From: Pseudomonas wadenswilerensis
GTDB lineage: Bacteria; Pseudomonadota; Gammaproteobacteria; Pseudomonadales; Pseudomonadaceae
Direction of reading: 5' to 3'
Assembly: GCF_900497695.1 (NCBI RefSeq)
Contig: NZ_UIDD01000010.1
Coordinates: forward strand, 62,001 to 126,000
DNA length: 64,000 nucleotides
A program made the translations under genes and the position numbers. Below are positions 35,927 through 44,883 of the stretch, piece after piece (position 1 is the stretch's first letter; the number at the start of each line of letters is the position of its first letter). Below the pieces are notes generated by a model that worked only from the letters and a program-made list of their open reading frames with translations, searched no databases and had not been told where the DNA came from.

Positions 35927-37147
35927 ATGCGCCGCGTCGTTATCACTGGTCTGGGCATTGTTTCGTGCCTGGGCAATGACAAAGAGACCGTCTCCGCCAA
36001 CCTGCGTGCAAGCCGCCCTGGCATCCGATTCAACCCGGAATATGCCGAAATGGGTCTGCGTAGCCAGGTTTCCGGCTCCATTGACCTCAACCTCGAAGAA
36101 CTGATCGACCGTAAAATCTTCCGTTTCGTTGGTCACGCCGCTGCCTACGCCTATCTGGCAATGGCCGACGCGATCAAGGACTCGGGCCTGACCGAAGAGC
36201 AAGTCTCCAACCCGCGTACCGGCCTGATCGCAGGCAGCGGCGGCGCTTCGACCCTGAACCAGATGGAAGCGCTGGACATCCTGCGCGAGAAAGGCGTCAA
36301 GCGCGTTGGCCCGTACCGCGTCACCCGGACCATGAGCAGCACCGTTTCGGCGTGCCTGGCCACCCCGTTCAAGATCAAGGGCCTGAACTACTCCATCGCC
36401 TCGGCCTGCGCCACCAGTGCTCACTGCATCGGTACTGCGATGGAACAGATCCAGATGGGCAAGCAGGACATCGTCTTCGCCGGTGGCGGTGAAGAAGAGC
36501 ACTGGAGCCAGTCGTTCCTGTTCGACGCCATGGGCGCGCTGTCCAGCAAGCGCAATGACACCCCGGAAAAAGCTTCCCGTGCCTACGACGCTGACCGTGA
36601 CGGCTTCGTCATCGCAGGCGGTGGCGGCATGGTCGTGGTTGAAGAGCTGGAACACGCTCTGGCCCGTGGTGCCAAGATCTACGCGGAAATCGTCGGCTAC
36701 GGCGCCACTTCCGATGGCTACGACATGGTCGCGCCAAGCGGCGAAGGCGCCATCCGCTGCATGCAGATGGCCATGTCCACCGTCGACACCCCGATCGATT
36801 ACCTGAACACCCACGGCACCTCGACGCCGGTTGGCGACGTTGCCGAAATGAAGGGCGTTCGCGAAGTGTTCGGCGACAAGGCTCCGGCCATCAGCTCGAC
36901 CAAGAGCCTGTCCGGTCACTCCCTGGGCGCCGCCGGCGTTCACGAAGCGATCTACTGCATGCTGATGATGGAAGGCAACTTCATTGCCGGTTCCGCCAAC
37001 ATCGACGAGCTGGACCCGGAAGTGGCCGACCTGCCGGTGCTGACCAAGACCCGGGAAAACGCCAAGATCGATACCGTGATGAGCAACAGCTTCGGTTTCG
37101 GCGGCACCAACGCCACCCTGGTGCTCAAGCGCTGGGAAGGCAAGTAA
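35927..37147 (+). CDS. fabB: 3-oxoacyl-ACP synthase I FabB
   Basis: 406 residues; condensing enzyme that elongates cis-3-decenoyl-ACP and so commits carbon to unsaturated fatty acids. Catalytic Cys161 (SACATSAHCIG), His296 (NTHGTSTPVGD) and His331 (LSGHSLGAAG) form the KAS triad. Cotranscribed with fabA and closed by a strong terminator. Confidence 0.98.
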   Translation: MRRVVITGLGIVSCLGNDKETVSANLRASRPGIRFNPEYAEMGLRSQVSGSIDLNLEELIDRKIFRFVGHAAAYAYLAMADAIKDSGLTEEQVSNPRTGLIAGSGGASTLNQMEALDILREKGVKRVGPYRVTRTMSSTVSACLATPFKIKGLNYSIASACATSAHCIGTAMEQIQMGKQDIVFAGGGEEEHWSQSFLFDAMGALSSKRNDTPEKASRAYDADRDGFVIAGGGGMVVVEELEHALARGAKIYAEIVGYGATSDGYDMVAPSGEGAIRCMQMAMSTVDTPIDYLNTHGTSTPVGDVAEMKGVREVFGDKAPAISSTKSLSGHSLGAAGVHEAIYCMLMMEGNFIAGSANIDELDPEVADLPVLTKTRENAKIDTVMSNSFGFGGTNATLVLKRWEGK

Positions 37148-37168
37148 GGGCCAGCCCCTTATGCTCGA

Positions 37169-37199
37169 ACGCCCCGACTCGTCGGGGCGTTTTTGTTTG
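37169..37199 (+). terminator. Rho-independent terminator of fabAB
   Basis: Stem ACGCCCCGA / TCGGGGCGT with loop CTCG, followed by TTTTGTTTG, 21 bp after the fabB stop. Confidence 0.9.
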
Positions 37200-37203
37200 T
37201 GCC

Positions 37204-37265
37204 ATCGCGGGTCCTGCTCCGACCTTGTGGGAGCGGCGGTGCGACAACTCGACTTGACCCGCGAT
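37204..37265. repeat. REP-like element with 10-bp inverted ends
   Basis: ATCGCGGGTC (37204-37213) and its exact complement GACCCGCGAT (37256-37265) bracket 'CTCCGACCTTGTGGGAGC', typical of Pseudomonas REP pairs. It lies between convergent fabB and the chemoreceptor gene. Confidence 0.7.
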
Positions 37266-37268
37266 GCT

Positions 37269-38894
37269 TTACACCGAAAACCGCCCCACCAACCCATTCA
37301 GCTCAATCGCCAACTGCGACAACGCCTGGCTCGCCGCGTTGGTCTGATTCGCCCCCGCCGAGGTCTGCATGGCCAGGTCGCGGATATTGGTCAGGTTGCG
37401 GTCCACCTCCCGCGCCACCTGCGCCTGCTGCTCGGAGGCGCTGGCAATCACCAGGTTGCGCTCGTTGATCAGGCTGATGGCCGCAGCAATCTCTTCCAGC
37501 GCCGCCCCTGCGGCATGGGCGCCTTCCAAGGTGCCACGCGCCCGCTCGTTGGTGTGCTGCATACCCTCGACCGCACGATTGGTGCCTTGCTGGATGCCAT
37601 CGATCATCTGCTCGATTTCACGGGTCGACTGCTGAGTGCGATGGGCCAGTGCCCGCACCTCGTCCGCCACCACGGCAAAGCCGCGCCCGGCATCACCGGC
37701 GCGGGCCGCTTCAATCGCGGCGTTGAGCGCCAGCAGGTTGGTCTGCTCGGCAATCGCACCGATCACATCCAGCACCTTGGTAATGCCATGGACCTGTTGC
37801 GCCAGCTGCCCGACCTCTTCGGCATTGGCGGTGACGCCGGCCGCCAGGTCTTCGATCGAGGTCACGGTCAGGCGCACCTGCTCACGTCCCTGGCGGGCAA
37901 TACGATCCGATTCGCGCGATGCTTCGGAAGTGGCCACGGCATTGCTCGCCACCTCCTCCACCGCGGTGGTCATCTGATTGACCGCAGTCGCCGCCTGTTC
38001 GATTTCCTGGCTCTGCTGCAGCAGCCCGCGGGTGGCATCTTCGGTCACCGCGCTGAGCTCTTCGGAGGCTGAAGCCAACTGGCTGGACGAATCGGAGATG
38101 CGCCCGATGGTATCGCGCAGGCTCTGCTGCATCTGCTTCAACGCCGTGAGCAAGCGCGCCGGTTCGTCCTTGCCCTGCACCGAGATCTGCGGGGTCAGAT
38201 CACCGGTGGCCACTACCTCGGCAACCTTCAGTGACTGCGCCAGCGGCCGGACGATACTGCGGGTCAGGGTCAGGGCCAGCACCACGGTGAGCACCACGGC
38301 GGCGATCAGCAAGCCGATCACCCAGACCCGCGCCTCCTGGTAGACAACCTCGGCAAGGTCGGTCGCGGTGTTGGCATGATGGTTATTGAGCGCGATCAGC
38401 TCGTTGAGACTGGCGGTCATCTGGTCGGCCAACTGGTTCATCTCGCCGTTGACCATGGCTACCGCCTCTTCAAGCCGATGCTCGGTGGACAAGGCCACCA
38501 CCTGGTTCTGCAGCTTGAGATAGCGCTGCTCCAGGCCCAGGTAACGATCGAACAGGGTTTGTTCTTCGGGCAACACGATCAGCGCCTGGTACTTCTGCTG
38601 GGCTTTGTCCAGGCCGGACTTGATCTCTTCGATGCGCGACTTGTTCTGTTCCAGCGCCGCAGCATCGCGATTGACCAACAGGCGCAGGGTCAGGGCGCGG
38701 ATGCGCAGCATATCCTGGGTCATCTGCCCGACCGAAATCACGCTGGGCAACCAATTGCTGTCGACCTGCGCGGACTGCTGGCGCATGCTGGTCATCTGCA
38801 TCAGGGCAAAAGCGCCCAAGGCAAACACCAGCGCCGCCACCAGACCAAAACCCAGGCCGGCCCTGGGCGCGATATTCATGCTTCTCAAGCTCAT
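37269..38894 (-). CDS. Methyl-accepting chemotaxis protein (4HB ligand domain)
   Basis: 541 residues. TM1 (12-32), an all-helical periplasmic domain of about 155 residues that fits a four-helix bundle sensor, TM2 (190-210), HAMP (about 211-265) and the cytoplasmic signalling hairpin with the conserved tip EQTNLLALNAAIEAARAG. No C-terminal pentapeptide for CheR/CheB tethering. GGGAG precedes the ATG. A chemoreceptor also follows fabB in P. aeruginosa (PA1608), so position is conserved. Ligand unknown. Confidence 0.92.
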   Translation of the reverse strand: MSLRSMNIAPRAGLGFGLVAALVFALGAFALMQMTSMRQQSAQVDSNWLPSVISVGQMTQDMLRIRALTLRLLVNRDAAALEQNKSRIEEIKSGLDKAQQKYQALIVLPEEQTLFDRYLGLEQRYLKLQNQVVALSTEHRLEEAVAMVNGEMNQLADQMTASLNELIALNNHHANTATDLAEVVYQEARVWVIGLLIAAVVLTVVLALTLTRSIVRPLAQSLKVAEVVATGDLTPQISVQGKDEPARLLTALKQMQQSLRDTIGRISDSSSQLASASEELSAVTEDATRGLLQQSQEIEQAATAVNQMTTAVEEVASNAVATSEASRESDRIARQGREQVRLTVTSIEDLAAGVTANAEEVGQLAQQVHGITKVLDVIGAIAEQTNLLALNAAIEAARAGDAGRGFAVVADEVRALAHRTQQSTREIEQMIDGIQQGTNRAVEGMQHTNERARGTLEGAHAAGAALEEIAAAISLINERNLVIASASEQQAQVAREVDRNLTNIRDLAMQTSAGANQTNAASQALSQLAIELNGLVGRFSV

Positions 38895-39033
38895 CTTCTG
38901 GCTCCCTCCAAAAGCGCTGCAAAACAGTGCAGCAGTCCTTGCTTCTAGACGGTATCGGCCTGGGGAAAATTTGCGTAAGACGAAAACGTGATATCAAAAG
39001 GCCTTATGATCGCGACACCATGGTCACCCTTGA

Positions 39034-39498
39034 TCAGCGCACGGTAAAGCGCTGCTCGGCAAGCAGACGATCACCCTGGAAGACCATGAAATGCCATTGT
39101 CCCGGCACCACTTCGTGGTTCTCGGTGAACTCGTAGGCCATGACGTCCTGGGCCGCCCCCGGCACCAGCTTCTGCACCACTTCGAACTTGTCGTGACGCT
39201 TGCCGTCCGGGGTGCGTACACCGGGGGTGAGGTACAGCAGGGTCAGCGGCGTGTCTTCGGCGACCTTGCCCTCCAGCCGGTAACGCATACCGAACTTGCT
39301 GCCCAGGCGCGCCGGGATCTCATCGGTTGGCTGGATGGTCTGGTTGCTCTGGGTCAGCACCCGCTCACCCGGCTGGAAATTCTGGTGGCGGGTTTCGAAC
39401 AGGCCGTACTCGACCGGGCCATCAACGCGAACCTCGGCAGCGGCCAGGCCACTAACCAGCATGAGCCCGCACAGGGCGCTGAAACGACGTGGGAACAT
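39034..39498 (-). CDS. Exported DUF3859-like protein
   Basis: 154 residues from the ATG at 39496-39498, chosen for the GGAG at correct distance (an in-frame ATG lies four codons upstream). Signal peptide MFPRRFSALCGLMLVSGLAA; the mature part is beta-rich (VRVDGPVEYGLFETRHQ, GKFGMRYRLEG), ending in QRFTVR, consistent with a periplasmic immunoglobulin-like domain. The DUF3859 assignment is from memory of family sequence. Function unknown. Confidence 0.7.
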   Translation of the reverse strand: MFPRRFSALCGLMLVSGLAAAEVRVDGPVEYGLFETRHQNFQPGERVLTQSNQTIQPTDEIPARLGSKFGMRYRLEGKVAEDTPLTLLYLTPGVRTPDGKRHDKFEVVQKLVPGAAQDVMAYEFTENHEVVPGQWHFMVFQGDRLLAEQRFTVR

Positions 39499-39564
39499 AG
39501 TGCACTCCATCAGGTTGATGGCGGCAGGCTATGACACGGGCATGACAGGCTGATGACAGGGCTG

Positions 39565-40575
39565 TCACTTGCGCGCCTTGGGCAGTACGGCAAGGAAGTT
39601 GTCGCGGGCGACCTTTTGCGCAATCTCGGCAGGCAAGGCATCAAGGAACGGATCGAAGCCATGCAACTGCTCGCCCAGGCTGTTGAAACGCCCGACCACG
39701 TCGGAACCAAGCATGAAGCGCTCAGGGAAGCGCTTGACCAGCGCTAGCCACTCAACCCTGGGGTTGCCCTTCTCATCCAGCAGATAAGGCTGCAGCACGC
39801 TCCAGGAGAGGTCTATGTACAGGTTCGGGTAATCCTCGAGCATCCGCGTCAGGGTCGGCAGCAAAAAATCCAGCTGAGCCTGGTGGCGATGAATCTCCAG
39901 GCTGGTGCCGGCATGAGCCCAGATGAAGCGGGTGTGCGGGTGATTGCGCAGTGGCTCTTCGATTTCCGCCAGGTACAGCGGGTTGCGCTCACGCTTGGAG
40001 GTGATGTTGGAGTGGATCAGCACCGGCAGGTCCTGCTCGGCAGCCAGGTGATAGATGCGGGTCATGGCCTCGTTATTGGCCCTGGGCGTGTCGCCGCTGG
40101 TGAGCGCAGTGAGGTCATCATGGCGGGTGAACACCTCGCCAATGCCCTGCCACAGGCCCGGGTGCAGCTCGAGCATGCGCTCGATGTGGGCCACGGCATT
40201 CTTGTCCACCGGGTTGAAGCCGGTGAGAAACGGATGAAAGCGCTGGCGTTGTTCGGGGCTGAGTTTCTCCAGTGCTGCCGCTACATAGATATCGGTGGCG
40301 CTGTACCAGTAGGCATCGGCATCGTCGCCAGCGTAATAACGCGGGCGCTTGGGCTCATCCTCGTGCCACTTCTTGGCCACCGGGATACCCGAGATCATCG
40401 ACTGGTCGATTCGGGCCTCATCCATGGCCTTGAGCAAGGCATCCATGCCGGCGGTCTCCTGGAAGAAGTCGACGTAATGCAGGTGCGCATCACTGTAGTG
40501 ATACTCGCGCGCCTGCGCCGCCTGCAGCGATACCCCCAGCAACAGCACCCAGCCCAGACACCTGGCAATCATCAC
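39565..40575 (-). CDS. Exported amidohydrolase-family (TIM-barrel metal) hydrolase
   Basis: 336 residues; signal peptide (1-22, ending QAAQA), then the metal-binding HxH (His31, His33 in SDAHLHYVD), later His residues in LIHSNITS and WAHAGTSLE, and a C-terminal Asp in LGSDVVGRF. This is the amidohydrolase_2 pattern. The export signal is less common for this family. Substrate unknown; the neighbours give no pathway. Translated alone, with a 102-bp divergent gap to the pirin gene. Confidence 0.8.
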   Translation of the reverse strand: MMIARCLGWVLLLGVSLQAAQAREYHYSDAHLHYVDFFQETAGMDALLKAMDEARIDQSMISGIPVAKKWHEDEPKRPRYYAGDDADAYWYSATDIYVAAALEKLSPEQRQRFHPFLTGFNPVDKNAVAHIERMLELHPGLWQGIGEVFTRHDDLTALTSGDTPRANNEAMTRIYHLAAEQDLPVLIHSNITSKRERNPLYLAEIEEPLRNHPHTRFIWAHAGTSLEIHRHQAQLDFLLPTLTRMLEDYPNLYIDLSWSVLQPYLLDEKGNPRVEWLALVKRFPERFMLGSDVVGRFNSLGEQLHGFDPFLDALPAEIAQKVARDNFLAVLPKARK

Positions 40576-40677
40576 GCTTTCCTTGTTGGCCGATTCAGAC
40601 AGGGTAGACCGAGCCGACCACGCGCCAGTTCAGCAGGTTATGCTACAAGAACTTTCCCCCTTGGCCTGGAGCACACC

Positions 40678-41538
40678 GTGAGCCTTCCCCTGGTCATCCG
40701 CCCTCGCGCCGAATCGGTCGAAGGGCAACCTATCCTGCGCCCCCTGCCCTCGGCCCAGTGCCGCAGTGTCGGGCCGTTCGTGTTCTTCGACCACATGCTC
40801 GAAACCGAGTACCCGGCCGGGCGCGGCATGAACATCCGCCAGCATCCGCATATCGGCCTGTCGACTCTCACCTACCTGTTCGAGGGCGAGATCCAGCACA
40901 AGGACAGCCTGGGCTCGGATCAACGGGTCAAGGCCGGTGAAGTCAGCTGGATGACCGCTGGCAGCGCCATTGCCCATGTCGAGCGCACGCCTGCCGAGCT
41001 ACTGCCCGGCAACTCGCGATTGCACGGTTTGCAAGTATGGCTGGCGTCACCCAAGGAGCATGAGCAAGGCCCTGGGCACTACAGCCATCATCCGGCGGCG
41101 AGCTTGCCGGTCAGTGACACCCTGGGGGTCAGCATTCGCATGATTGCCGGCAGCGGTTTTTGCCTGCAATCGCCGGTGCCGGTGCTGTCACCGACCCTGT
41201 ATGCGCTGGTGCAGATGCAGGCGGCGACCACCCTGACGGTGCCCATCGAGCATGTCGAGCGTGCACTGTATGTGCTGGATGGCGAAGTCAGCCTGAACGA
41301 CGAGGCGGTCGAGCCGTGCAGCCTGGTGATCTTGCCGCCCGGCGAGGAGATGAGCCTGTATGCCGACAGCCAGAGCCAGCTGGTGCTGTTTGGCGGGGCG
41401 CCACTGGACGGGCCGCGGCGAATGAACTGGAATTTCGTTGCCAGTGATCCGGCGCTGATCGAACAGGCGCGGGCACGCTGGGCGGCCGGAGACTGGCCGA
41501 CGGTACCAGGGGAAAGTGAACGGATCGAGTTGCCTTGA
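40678..41538 (+). CDS. Pirin family protein
   Basis: 286 residues from a GTG start with GGAG about 8 bases upstream. The bicupin has the N-terminal metal site HPHIGLSTLTYLFEG and the PGEVSWM-like KAGEVSWMTAGSAIAHVE segment of pirins. Some pirins act as quercetin dioxygenases or redox-linked regulators; the role here is open. The open frame reaches far upstream (to 39883) but that part is the complement of the amidohydrolase gene. Confidence 0.85.
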   Translation: MSLPLVIRPRAESVEGQPILRPLPSAQCRSVGPFVFFDHMLETEYPAGRGMNIRQHPHIGLSTLTYLFEGEIQHKDSLGSDQRVKAGEVSWMTAGSAIAHVERTPAELLPGNSRLHGLQVWLASPKEHEQGPGHYSHHPAASLPVSDTLGVSIRMIAGSGFCLQSPVPVLSPTLYALVQMQAATTLTVPIEHVERALYVLDGEVSLNDEAVEPCSLVILPPGEEMSLYADSQSQLVLFGGAPLDGPRRMNWNFVASDPALIEQARARWAAGDWPTVPGESERIELP

Positions 41539-41543
41539 GATTG

Positions 41544-41615
41544 ATCGCCGGCAAGGCCGGCTCCCACAGGGTGGATGCATGCAGGTCCAGTGCGGGAGCC
41601 AGCCTTGCTGGCGAT
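41544..41615. repeat. Inverted pair of REP elements
   Basis: ATCGCCGGCAAGGCCGGCTC (from 41544) faces GGGAGCCAGCCTTGCTGGCGAT (ending 41615), the usual convergent REP arrangement in this genus; placed between the convergent pirin and dienelactone hydrolase genes. Confidence 0.8.
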
Positions 41616-41640
41616 GGGCTGCACAGCAGCCCCGCCCCAC

Positions 41641-42366
41641 TCAGCGCTGGAACACTTCATCGAGCAAATTGAACATCGCGCGGAACGCGCGCTTGGACGT
41701 GCGTGCGTCGTACTTCATCTTGCCGGGGATATTCGCTGCGGTATCGGTGAACGAGTGCACCGCGCCGCCATAGCTGATCAGCTGCCAATCAACCTTGGCC
41801 GCGTCCATCTCGGCTTCGAAAGCCGGTAGCTGCTCCTTGGGCACGAACGGGTCGGCGGCGCCATGCAACACCAGCATCGAGGCCCGGACCTTGCCCTCCT
41901 CGGCCGGCAGCGGCGTATCCAGGGTGCCGTGGAACGATACAGCGGCCAGCAGGCGCGCATCTTCACGCGCCAGCTCCAGCGCACAGCAGCCGCCGAAGCA
42001 GAAGCCGAAGGTGGCCAGCTTGCCAGGCTCCAGTACCGCCCTGGATTGGCCCAGCAACTGGTCCAGCGCTGCCTTCAAGCGCTTGCGCAGCTCGACGCGG
42101 TCATTCTTCAGCGGCGTCATCGCCGCACCGGCTTCATCCATGTCCGACGGACGCAGGGTCTGGCCGTAGATGTCGGCCAGCAACACCACATAACCCTGGG
42201 CGGCAACCTCGCGGGCGATACGTTCGGCGCCCTCGCCCACCCCCATCCAGTTTGGCGCCATCAAAAGCCCAGGCTGCTCGCGGGCGCCCTGGGTATAGAA
42301 CAAGCGGCTCTCATAGGCTTTGCCGGCAACATGATAGACCAGCGATTCGACGGTAACCTTGCTCAT
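41641..42366 (-). CDS. Dienelactone hydrolase family protein
   Basis: 241 residues, alpha/beta hydrolase with a Cys nucleophile (Cys123 in FGFCFGGCC), Asp in HGAADPFVP and His in GGAVHSFTD, the DLH triad. In catechol degraders such enzymes open dienelactone, but no ortho-cleavage genes lie nearby, so a general hydrolase role is more likely. GAGGAG precedes the ATG. Monocistronic between REP elements and the htpG terminator. Confidence 0.85.
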   Translation of the reverse strand: MSKVTVESLVYHVAGKAYESRLFYTQGAREQPGLLMAPNWMGVGEGAERIAREVAAQGYVVLLADIYGQTLRPSDMDEAGAAMTPLKNDRVELRKRLKAALDQLLGQSRAVLEPGKLATFGFCFGGCCALELAREDARLLAAVSFHGTLDTPLPAEEGKVRASMLVLHGAADPFVPKEQLPAFEAEMDAAKVDWQLISYGGAVHSFTDTAANIPGKMKYDARTSKRAFRAMFNLLDEVFQR

Positions 42367-42383
42367 GCACTCCTCCTTGCACC

Positions 42384-42411
42384 ATGAAAAAAGCCCGCCG
42401 AAGCGGGCTTT
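42384..42411 (-). terminator. Rho-independent terminator of htpG
   Basis: Minus strand: AAAGCCCGC-TTCG-GCGGGCTTT followed by a T-run (TTTTTTC); 12 bp after the htpG stop. Confidence 0.9.
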
Positions 42412-42422
42412 CCTGCAACTAC

Positions 42423-44327
42423 TTAAGCCGACAATTCGACCAGTAGCTTGTTCAGGCGACGAACGTACGCCGCCGGGTCCTTGAGGCTATCGCCCGCCGC
42501 CAGCGCGGCCTGATCGAAGAGGATGTGCGAGAAGTCGGCGAAACGGTCTTCGCTCTGCTCGTTGTCCAGCTTCTCGATCAGCGGGTGGCCCGGGTTGAAT
42601 TCGAAGATCGGCTTGGAGTCCGGCACCTTCTGCCCACTGGCCTCGAGGATCTGGCGCATCTGCAGGCCCAGGTCCTGCTCACCGATGGCCAGGATCGCCG
42701 GCGAGTCGGTCAGACGGTGCGAGACGCGCACTTCGCTGACGCTTTCGCCCAGGGCCGCTTTCAGGCGCTCGACCAGGCCTTCTTTCTCCTTGGCGACTTC
42801 TTCCTGGGCTTTCTTGTCCTCTTCGGAGTCCAGCTTGCCCAGGTCCAGGTCGCCCCGGGCGACGTCGACGAAGCTCTTGCCGTCGAATTCGCTCAGGTAG
42901 CTCATCAGCCACTCGTCGATACGGTCGGTCAGCAGCAGGACTTCGATGCCTTTCTTGCGGAAGACTTCCAGGTGCGGGCTGTTCTTCACCTGCGCGTAGG
43001 ACTCGCCGGTGAGGAAGTAGATCTTGTCCTGACCTTCCTTGGCGCGGGCCAGGTAGTCGGCCAGGGCAACGCTCTGCTCGCCGCTTTCGTCGTGTGTGGA
43101 AGCGAAGCGCAGCAGACCGGCGATCTTCTCCTTGTTGGCGAAGTCTTCGGCCGGGCCTTCTTTCATCACCTGGCCGAAGTTCTTCCAGAAGCCCTTGTAC
43201 TGCTCAGGCTCGTTCTTGGCCAGCTTCTCGAGCATGTCCAGCACGCGCTTGGTCAGCGCCGATTTCATCGAATCGATGATCGGGTCTTTCTGCAGGATCT
43301 CACGCGAGACGTTCAGCGAGAGGTCGTTGGAGTCGACCACGCCCTTGATGAAGCGCAGGTACAGCGGCAGGAAGGATTCTGCCTGGTCCATGATGAACAC
43401 ACGCTGCACGTACAGCTTCAGGCCGCGCGGCGCTTCACGCTGGTACAGGTCGAACGGGGCACGGGCCGGTACGTAGAGCAGCGAGTTGTACTCGAGCTTG
43501 CCTTCGACCTTGTTGTGGCTCCAGGCCAGCGGGTTCTCGAAATCGTGACCGATGTGCTTGTAGAACTCCTGGTACTCCTCGTCCTTGATCTCGGTACGCG
43601 GACGGGTCCACAGGGCGCTGGCGCGGTTGACGGTTTCCCATTCTTCGGCCGGCTTGTCTTCGCCCTCGGCGGCTTCGACCTGTTTTGGCAGCTCGATCGG
43701 CAAGGCGATGTGATCGGAGTATTTCTTGACGATGTTGCGCAGGCGCCAGCCGTCGGCGAACTCTTCTTCACCCTTTTTCAGGTGCAGGACGATGCGGGTA
43801 CCGCGCTCGGCCTTGTCGATGGTGGCGACTTCGAAGTCGCCCTCGCCCTTGGACGACCAGTGCACGCCCTCGGCGGCTGGCAGGCCGGCGCGGCGGCTGA
43901 ACACATCGACCTTGTCGGCGACGATGAAGGCCGAGTAGAAGCCCACGCCGAACTGACCGATCAGGTGCGAGTCCTTCTTCTGGTCACCGGTGAGGTTCTT
44001 CATGAAGTCGGCGGTGCCGGACTTGGCGATGGTGCCCAGGTGCGCGATCACGTCCTCGCGACTCATGCCGATGCCGTTGTCTTCGAGGGTGACGGTGTTG
44101 GCGTCCTTGTCGAAGCTCAGGCGGATCTTCAGCTCGGCGCCGCCTTCGAGCAGCTCTGGCTTGGCCAGGGCTTCGAAGCGCAGTTTATCGACGGCGTCGG
44201 AGGCGTTGGAAATCAGTTCGCGAAGGAAGATTTCCTTGTTCGAATACAGGGAATGGATCATGAGGTGCAGCAGTTGCTTCACCTCGGTCTGGAAGCCCAG
44301 GGTTTCTTTTTGAGTTTCCACACTCAT
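42423..44327 (-). CDS. htpG: Molecular chaperone HtpG (Hsp90)
   Basis: 634 residues; ATP-dependent homodimeric Hsp90 of the cytosol. GHKL ATP-binding domain with ELISNASDAVDKLRF, DNGIGM and GQFGVGFYSAF, then the middle domain and C-terminal dimerisation domain; no MEEVD tail, as expected in bacteria. The ATG at 44325-44327 (MSVETQKETLGF) is chosen over one four codons upstream. A near-consensus heat-shock promoter lies about 80 bp upstream, partly in the 3' end of the preceding gene. Confidence 0.97.
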   Translation of the reverse strand: MSVETQKETLGFQTEVKQLLHLMIHSLYSNKEIFLRELISNASDAVDKLRFEALAKPELLEGGAELKIRLSFDKDANTVTLEDNGIGMSREDVIAHLGTIAKSGTADFMKNLTGDQKKDSHLIGQFGVGFYSAFIVADKVDVFSRRAGLPAAEGVHWSSKGEGDFEVATIDKAERGTRIVLHLKKGEEEFADGWRLRNIVKKYSDHIALPIELPKQVEAAEGEDKPAEEWETVNRASALWTRPRTEIKDEEYQEFYKHIGHDFENPLAWSHNKVEGKLEYNSLLYVPARAPFDLYQREAPRGLKLYVQRVFIMDQAESFLPLYLRFIKGVVDSNDLSLNVSREILQKDPIIDSMKSALTKRVLDMLEKLAKNEPEQYKGFWKNFGQVMKEGPAEDFANKEKIAGLLRFASTHDESGEQSVALADYLARAKEGQDKIYFLTGESYAQVKNSPHLEVFRKKGIEVLLLTDRIDEWLMSYLSEFDGKSFVDVARGDLDLGKLDSEEDKKAQEEVAKEKEGLVERLKAALGESVSEVRVSHRLTDSPAILAIGEQDLGLQMRQILEASGQKVPDSKPIFEFNPGHPLIEKLDNEQSEDRFADFSHILFDQAALAAGDSLKDPAAYVRRLNKLLVELSA

Positions 44328-44403
44328 GGTCTTCAACACTCCGATCTGATGACAGTTGTCGTTGGGCAGGCCAGCGGCCTGCTTTCACGGCGGGATGCAC
44401 AAC

Positions 44404-44431
44404 AGATGGGGGTGGCTGGGGCTATTTCAAG
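44404..44431 (-). promoter_or_regulatory. Sigma-32 promoter of htpG
   Basis: Minus strand CTTGAA (44426-44431), 14-nt spacer, CCCCATCT (44404-44411): a perfect match to the heat-shock consensus. Its -35 lies inside the last codons of the upstream thioesterase-like gene. Confidence 0.85.
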
Positions 44432-44883
44432 GGCGAGGTCATTTCTTCGATCTTGAAATGTGCTCGCGCCGTGGCAATCGGCTCATCCGGGTTGCCTTGC
44501 CAGGCCGTGATCGCCACATTGGTCACCCGCCGGCCCTGGCGCCACAGCTGGCACTGGGCGTAGGTGTCGCGATAATGGCCGGCACGCAGGTAGTCGATGG
44601 AAAAGTCGATGATTTTCGGAATTGCCGCACTTTCACTGAAAATCAGCAAGTACAGCGCAGCCGACAACTCCATGAAGCCGGCAATCACCCCGCCGTGGAT
44701 CGCTGGCAGCAACGGATTGCCGATATTGTCCTGGCTGGCCGGCAGGCAGAACAGCAGGTCATCGCCCTGACGGCTGCACTGGATACCAATCAATCCGGCA
44801 TAAGGGATCAACTGCAGCAGCGGTTCGTAATTGCCTTCGGCATGCGCCTGGCGCAGTTGCTGGTGCACTTCTGGCGGGATCAT
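44422..44883 (-). CDS. Hot-dog fold protein, PaaI thioesterase family
   Basis: 153 residues starting MIPPEVHQQLRQAHAEG. The helix motif AIHGGVIAGFMELSAAL carries Glu at the catalytic Asp/Glu position of PaaI thioesterases, and the DFSIDYLRAGH strand is typical. Overlaps the upstream homologue by four bases (ATGA). Its last three codons contain the -35 of the htpG promoter. Probably acts with its neighbour on an acyl-CoA; specificity unknown. Confidence 0.82.
   Translation of the reverse strand: MIPPEVHQQLRQAHAEGNYEPLLQLIPYAGLIGIQCSRQGDDLLFCLPASQDNIGNPLLPAIHGGVIAGFMELSAALYLLIFSESAAIPKIIDFSIDYLRAGHYRDTYAQCQLWRQGRRVTNVAITAWQGNPDEPIATARAHFKIEEMTSPLK

Noticed and set aside
39883..40677. N-terminal extension of the pirin reading frame
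   Set aside because: It lies opposite the amidohydrolase gene and the divergent gap; GTG 40678 with a Shine-Dalgarno gives the normal pirin N-terminus.
42525..44456. A 643-codon plus-strand open frame
   Set aside because: Antisense shadow of htpG.
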